Source: CAZITB01 sp964542055 (GTDB taxonomy: Bacteria > Planctomycetota > Phycisphaerae > Sedimentisphaerales > CAMDDF01). From it: 17,614 bases of DNA. Below are positions 14,436 through 17,614 of this stretch, in pieces. Position numbers and translations under genes: made by a program. The stretch is taken from contig CAZITB010000058.1 in the NCBI GenBank assembly GCA_964542055.1, positions 1-17,614 on the forward strand, written 5' to 3'. The notes below the pieces were generated by a model. It searched no databases. It was not told the DNA's origin and saw nothing but the letters and a program-made list of their open reading frames with translations. Position 1 is the first letter of the stretch. Every line of letters begins with the position of its first letter.

Positions 14436-15212
14436 CTATCTGACCGGAAGTTTCAGTTCCATCCCCGGTTCCAGGTCGGCCGCGCCGGTGAGTTGGCTGT
14501 TGATTTTGAGTATCTCGGGATAGCGGGTGCCATTGCCGAGCATTTTTGCGGCTATCGACCAGAGTGTATCGTTTTCGCGTACAACGTAAACGTTGCCGGG
14601 TACTTTATTAATTACGCTGATAGTGGGCAGATTTACTATGTTGCGAATCTTGCTGGTTGCCGAAAAAGAATCGGCCTTGACAAAATGTTTTTTCTGTTCC
14701 TCGGTCAAAGATGTGCTTTGGTCCTTGATCGGTGGAATGATAAGTTTTTGGCCCTTGTAAATGAAATTGACCGATTTGAGATTATTATGTTTCGCAATTT
14801 TTTCAATGTTCACGAGTCGGTTGCCTTGCTCGTCGCCGTAGAACTTTTTGGCAATCTCTGCAAGATTGTCGTTGGCTTGGACAATGTATTCCTGCTCTTT
14901 TTTCGCGGGAGCAGGTAAATCGGTTGTCGGTTGTTCAGCGGGGATTTCTACATTATAAGAATTTGCCACCTGCTGGGCAGGGGGCTCTGGTGCTGTTTCG
15001 GGCAGGGGCTCGGGATTTTCATATTCCACGAGAGTGCGGACTGTTTCGCGTGCGGTGGACATGATGTCCTCGGTTGAAACTTTTATCGCAGTTTCGTTTG
15101 CCAGCTTGTCCTGCGATGCCTTGATGATACCGGGAAGACCGTTTAAGGCGAAAACGATTGCTATTATTAATATTAAACCGACTAAAAGACCGAGTTTTGC
15201 GTCAGACGTCAT
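14436..15212 (-). CDS. Membrane-anchored protein with two LysM domains
   Basis: A 258-residue protein with one N-terminal membrane helix (about 7-24, no cleavage site seen) and an outer part. The outer part has a proline- and glutamate-rich linker (about 64-107), a first LysM domain (about 108-161, EYIVQANDNLAEIAKKFYG) and a second LysM domain (about 207-257, VYVVRENDTLWSIAAKMLG). LysM domains bind the N-acetylglucosamine-containing glycan of peptidoglycan. Placed between rsmH and the ftsL-like gene, it probably tethers the division machinery or membrane to the wall, but no catalytic domain is present. GGAG stands 8 bases before the ATG and the gene starts 25 bp after rsmH. Confidence 0.9.
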   Translation of the reverse strand: MTSDAKLGLLVGLILIIAIVFALNGLPGIIKASQDKLANETAIKVSTEDIMSTARETVRTLVEYENPEPLPETAPEPPAQQVANSYNVEIPAEQPTTDLPAPAKKEQEYIVQANDNLAEIAKKFYGDEQGNRLVNIEKIAKHNNLKSVNFIYKGQKLIIPPIKDQSTSLTEEQKKHFVKADSFSATSKIRNIVNLPTISVINKVPGNVYVVRENDTLWSIAAKMLGNGTRYPEILKINSQLTGAADLEPGMELKLPVR

Positions 15213-15237
15213 ATTTGAAACTCCATTTTCTTATTTG

Positions 15238-16131
15238 TTATACCTCTCGCTGGGCGATGCGCATCTTTGCACTTCGCGACCTTGGATTTGCCCGTACCTC
15301 CGTATAGTCGGGCGTAATCGGCTTTTTCGTTATTAATTTGTAAAGCCCGGCGTCAGCGTTTGCGATAAAATCGCGTTTGACAATCCTGTCTTCAAGGCTG
15401 TGAAAGCTGATTATAGCTATTTTTCCGCCGGGATTCAACAGCTTGGGCGCTTGTTCCAGGAGTTTTTCGAGATTTTCCAGTTCGTTGTTGACCGCGATCC
15501 GCAATGCCTGAAATGTCCGGGTCGCCGGGTGGATTCCTTTAGCGGTGGGGCCCTTGCCCAGTGCCTTGCATACGATCATGGCCAGCTGTGAAGTTGACGT
15601 AATCGGCTGATTTTTGCGAGCTTCGACGATGAACCTCGCGATTCGCCGCGATGCCCTGTCTTCGCCGTAATTGAAGATGATATCGGCCAGTTCGTCCTGG
15701 CGGGTATTATTGACAATATCGGCAGCGGTGGTCTGGACCGAGTTATCCAGCCGCATATCAAGGGGTTGATTTTCTGAAAAGCTAAGTCCCTTTTGAGGAT
15801 CACCAAGCTGCCCAGAACACCAGCCCAGGTCAGCAAGAATAAAATCAACCTTTTCGACGCCTTCTTCAGCTAGAACGCTGGAAATCTGCGAAAAATTATT
15901 TTGTTTTAAAAGAACCTTACATCTTTTGCTCTTTAGTTTCTGATCTGCCCGAGCCAGGCAGTTTTGATCAACATCTAATCCTATCAGCAGACCGGCCGGG
16001 CCAAGTTTATCAGCCAGCAGGGCCGAATGTCCGCCATAACCGGTCGTACAGTCAACCACTACCGCCTCACAGGCAAGATCAACAAGCTCATCGATCACTC
16101 CTGCCAGTACCGGAACATGCTCGGCTGCCAT
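15238..16131 (-). CDS. rsmH: 16S rRNA (cytosine1402-N4)-methyltransferase
   Basis: RsmH (MraW) methylates C1402 in the decoding centre of 16S rRNA using S-adenosylmethionine. The 297-residue protein has the family length. It shows HVPVL (5-9), the SAM loop DCTTGYGGHS (27-36), GLDVD (51-55), DLGWCSGQL (101-109), LSF followed by QPLDMRLD (122-129), TFQALRIAVNNEL (206-218) and ISFHSLEDRIVK (241-252). The ATG follows the stop of the upstream 61-aa gene with no gap (TAAATG) and lacks a strong Shine-Dalgarno site. Translation is therefore probably coupled. It is part of the mraZ cluster, as in most bacteria. Confidence 0.96.
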   Translation of the reverse strand: MAAEHVPVLAGVIDELVDLACEAVVVDCTTGYGGHSALLADKLGPAGLLIGLDVDQNCLARADQKLKSKRCKVLLKQNNFSQISSVLAEEGVEKVDFILADLGWCSGQLGDPQKGLSFSENQPLDMRLDNSVQTTAADIVNNTRQDELADIIFNYGEDRASRRIARFIVEARKNQPITSTSQLAMIVCKALGKGPTAKGIHPATRTFQALRIAVNNELENLEKLLEQAPKLLNPGGKIAIISFHSLEDRIVKRDFIANADAGLYKLITKKPITPDYTEVRANPRSRSAKMRIAQREV

Positions 16132-16317
16132 TTACGCTACTGCGATTTTGTCGCAGCTCATTGCCAGTATATCGCCGGAGATTTCTACGCCGGCAAACAT
16201 AGCGTTGGATGCCTTCAAAGCTGCGATCCGCTGGGCCATAACAGCTTTTACTTCGACGGAAGCCTCGTCATGGGTGTTGTTTTTCAATGCCTGTTTCAGA
16301 ATTTGGTATTCACTCAT
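16132..16317 (-). CDS. Small 61-aa protein of unknown function between mraZ and rsmH
   Basis: A 61-residue soluble protein with no membrane segment or signal peptide. It begins MSEYQILKQALKNNTHDEAS and is predicted helical over about 1-40. I do not recognise a family. The ATG at 16317 is chosen because AAGGAG stands 6 bases upstream, directly after the mraZ stop. The frame is open further upstream only inside mraZ. The gene fills the space between mraZ and rsmH exactly (11 bp after mraZ, 0 bp before rsmH), so it is very likely translated. Possible roles are a division or wall-synthesis accessory or a partner of MraZ, but nothing in the sequence proves either. Confidence 0.75.
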   Translation of the reverse strand: MSEYQILKQALKNNTHDEASVEVKAVMAQRIAALKASNAMFAGVEISGDILAMSCDKIAVA

Positions 16318-16328
16318 CGTACACTCCT

Positions 16329-16811
16329 TTATTCGTCTAATTGATAGCTTTGCTGTTTTTGCAATACAGTCTTCCTTGCCTGCATTGCCTGTTGCTGGAA
16401 CTGGATGGTATGATCTGTTACATATCCGTCCCAGTCTGCGGTGTTCCATATCTCGACATGATCACGGACACCGACAAGGGTGAGACTATTTCCCAGCCCC
16501 GCTCTTTTCCTGAGCTTTTCATTGACAAGCAAACGTCCTTGCCGATCCAGCTCTACCTTGCTGGCCAGCGCGAAACTTAACCGCTCATAAATTACCGCTT
16601 CATCCGGGGCTCCCATCCCTGGGTCCACGGCAAGGGCGATTTGCTGAAAATATTTTTCGGGATAAATACAAAGGATACCATTTGCGCCAAGGTTTAGATA
16701 AAAGCTCGAACCGTATTGCTCCACATCTATCTGGCTGCGGAGTTTGTTGGAAAGGAATAGCCTCCCCTTTTCGTCGAGCGTGTGTTCATATTCGCCTGTT
16801 AATAAAAGCAT
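16329..16811 (-). CDS. mraZ: Transcriptional regulator MraZ
   Basis: MraZ is a ring-forming DNA-binding protein of the SpoVT-AbrB type that regulates its own division and cell-wall cluster. The 160-residue protein has two AbrB-like halves: GEYEHTLDEKGRL (6-18), continuing FLSNKLR, and VELDRQGRLLVNEKLRKRAGL (86-106). The start at 16811 is chosen because it gives the usual MraZ N-terminus and has GGAAG 7 bases upstream. An in-frame ATG at 16874 would overlap the -35 box and is unlikely. It is the first gene of the cluster. The C-terminal Gln-rich tail (138-156) is slightly long for the family. Confidence 0.94.
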   Translation of the reverse strand: MLLLTGEYEHTLDEKGRLFLSNKLRSQIDVEQYGSSFYLNLGANGILCIYPEKYFQQIALAVDPGMGAPDEAVIYERLSFALASKVELDRQGRLLVNEKLRKRAGLGNSLTLVGVRDHVEIWNTADWDGYVTDHTIQFQQQAMQARKTVLQKQQSYQLDE

Positions 16812-16846
16812 CCCTTGGCTTCCACTTAGGTTCCATTTTGTTCTAT

Positions 16847-16874
16847 ATTCTACCACTATCCCCCACCTTGTCAA
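16847..16874 (-). promoter_or_regulatory. Sigma70-like promoter of the mraZ division cluster
   Basis: On the minus strand TTGACA (16874-16869) and TAGAAT (16852-16847) are 16 bp apart. The start of transcription would be near 16840, with a leader of about 29 nt. In the spacer, TGGGG (16865-16861) and TGGTA (16855-16851) are repeated with a 10-bp period, which resembles the TGGGN repeats bound by E. coli MraZ. Self-control by MraZ is therefore plausible. Confidence 0.75.
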
Positions 16875-16885
16875 CCACTTGACAA
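16868..16885. promoter_or_regulatory. Inverted repeat covering the mraZ -35 box
   Basis: TTGTCAA-CCAC-TTGACAA has perfect 7-bp arms, and one arm contains the -35 box of mraZ. A protein bound here would block the promoter. Part of the symmetry comes from the -35 itself, so chance is possible. Confidence 0.45.
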
Positions 16886-16912
16886 AACTTTTTTCCCATT
16901 TTCTTACATTTT

Positions 16913-16970
16913 TTGTAGATGTTGTAGAGCGAAATTAAAAATGCGACAAAATGAAAAATTATGCGACAAA
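16913..16970. repeat. Two sets of short direct repeats upstream of the mraZ promoter
   Basis: TTGTAGA occurs at 16913-16919 and 16922-16928 (9-bp period). ATGCGACAAA occurs at 16941-16950 and 16961-16970 (exactly 20 bp apart, two turns of the helix), with ATGAAAAATT between them. They lie about 75-130 bp before the expected mraZ start. The phasing suggests protein binding on one face of the DNA. Confidence 0.6.
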
Positions 16971-17059
16971 CCCTCTAGACGTACAAAATCCGCTCAAAGT
17001 TACCCATTTTAACATCCAAAAGCAACTTTTAAACGGTTTTTAAAACTGTATTAAATTGT

Positions 17060-17099
17060 TAAAAATAAATAATTTCCCGAAAAACATTTGGGATTATTT
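17060..17099 (-). terminator. AT-rich terminator-like hairpin of the right-edge gene
   Basis: On the minus strand AAATAATCCC pairs with GGG-AA-ATTATTT (two unpaired A residues) around an 11-base loop, followed by a T-rich run (TATTTTT). It starts inside the stop codon of the gene at 17098. The stem is AT-rich, so efficiency is uncertain. Confidence 0.55.
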
Positions 17100-17614
17100 A
17101 AAATTCATCCTGTGAGAATCTTGAAGTTTCAACATTATTCTGGTCAAAATTGTTTATTACATCACTGGTATTTATGACAATAGTGACATTAGGTTGCTGC
17201 TGTTGGATTTGTTGACCTGAGCCATAATAATCTTGATACAAGTCCCTTGTTTGTTTCTCCAGATTGGCCTTGTCTGCATTGGATCTTCCTCTTAACGGAT
17301 CACCCAGATTATTCTTCAATCTCCATATCTCAATACCGAAATCCCATATTTCATCTTCCGATAAGCTGCCTGTATCGCCCTCCCTTATTTTCTTTTCAAG
17401 GTCTTCAACGATCATTAGATATGGTTCGAGCTCATCGTTTACCATGAATCTATCTGTGCCCTCGACAACACGTTCACCAAGTTCCTGTTTTTTCCTCTGT
17501 AGCTCGTTCCCCCAATCAGCATATTTTTTACCGAGCCTTATATCACGGAGATTTTTTTCGGCATCTATTTTTCTTGATTCCGCAAGCGGGGTTTCTAGAT
17601 AAGAATCAGTAAGC
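17098..17614 (-). CDS. Unknown protein, C-terminal part only
   Basis: The minus-strand frame is open from its stop at 17098 to the end of the window, giving 171 visible residues with the start outside. An internal ATG at 17445 is not taken as the start because the frame continues upstream without a stop and without a ribosome site there. The visible part begins with a charged helical stretch rich in Lys, Glu and Arg (possible coiled coil). An acidic segment containing EPYLMIVEDLEKKIREGD follows, then a Gln-rich run, and finally NVTIVINTSDVINNF near the end. No catalytic motif or membrane segment is visible and I do not recognise a family. It points toward the mraZ cluster but is separated from it by a terminator-like hairpin. 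Confidence 0.7.
   Translation of the reverse strand, partial: LTDSYLETPLAESRKIDAEKNLRDIRLGKKYADWGNELQRKKQELGERVVEGTDRFMVNDELEPYLMIVEDLEKKIREGDTGSLSEDEIWDFGIEIWRLKNNLGDPLRGRSNADKANLEKQTRDLYQDYYGSGQQIQQQQPNVTIVINTSDVINNFDQNNVETSRFSQDEF

Noticed and set aside
14346..14918. Plus-strand frame of 190 codons opposite the LysM and ftsL-like genes
   Set aside because: The minus strand encodes two recognisable LysM domains and an FtsL-like helix with tight spacing.
16318..16449. Longer start for the 61-aa gene
   Set aside because: The extension lies wholly within mraZ in another frame; AAGGAG marks the ATG at 16317.
16812..16874. Upstream ATG for mraZ
   Set aside because: Coincides with the -35 box and adds 21 residues not found in MraZ.

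Overview
This is a 17.6-kb stretch of bacterial chromosome made of housekeeping genes, with short AT-rich intergenic regions, good Shine-Dalgarno sites and sigma70-like promoters. No tRNA, rRNA, insertion sequence or CRISPR array was seen. The gene set, including a bacterial NrpR-type regulator facing glutamate dehydrogenase and a short mraZ-rsmH-ftsL-ftsI block, fits Planctomycetota, perhaps class Phycisphaerae. That placement is inference from gene content, not from a marker gene.

Left part (1-5555), all on the minus strand. trxA (thioredoxin) has its own promoter and terminator. aspS follows (an AspRS with the residues of the non-discriminating type), then an orphan membrane histidine kinase. 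trpS with a TTG start is coupled to scpA, which runs off the left edge. trpS has its own promoter just after the kinase gene.

Middle part (5694-9362), plus strand. A strong promoter divergent from trxA drives a tight cluster: a small lipoprotein of unknown function, galE (UDP-glucose 4-epimerase), a Glk-family glucokinase and a ROK-family sugar kinase. Spacings are 1 bp, a 4-bp overlap and 13 bp. The cluster suggests hexose activation and UDP-sugar interconversion.

Nitrogen module (9389-12071). nrpR (minus) and gdhA (plus) diverge from a 284-bp region holding two different perfect palindromes and several TTGGCAA half-sites. NrpR is known in methanogens as a 2-oxoglutarate-responsive repressor of nitrogen genes. 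Here it probably controls gdhA and itself. This is the most interesting part of the window. gdhA ends at a good terminator, followed by about 425 bp without a recognisable gene.

Right part (12498-16852), minus strand: a short division and cell-wall (dcw) cluster in the order mraZ, a 61-aa unknown gene, rsmH, a two-LysM membrane protein, an ftsL-like gene and ftsI. The genes are almost contiguous and are read from one sigma70-like promoter surrounded by direct and inverted repeats. The cluster stops after ftsI, with no murE, murF or mraY. A partial unknown gene with its own terminator-like hairpin runs off the right edge.
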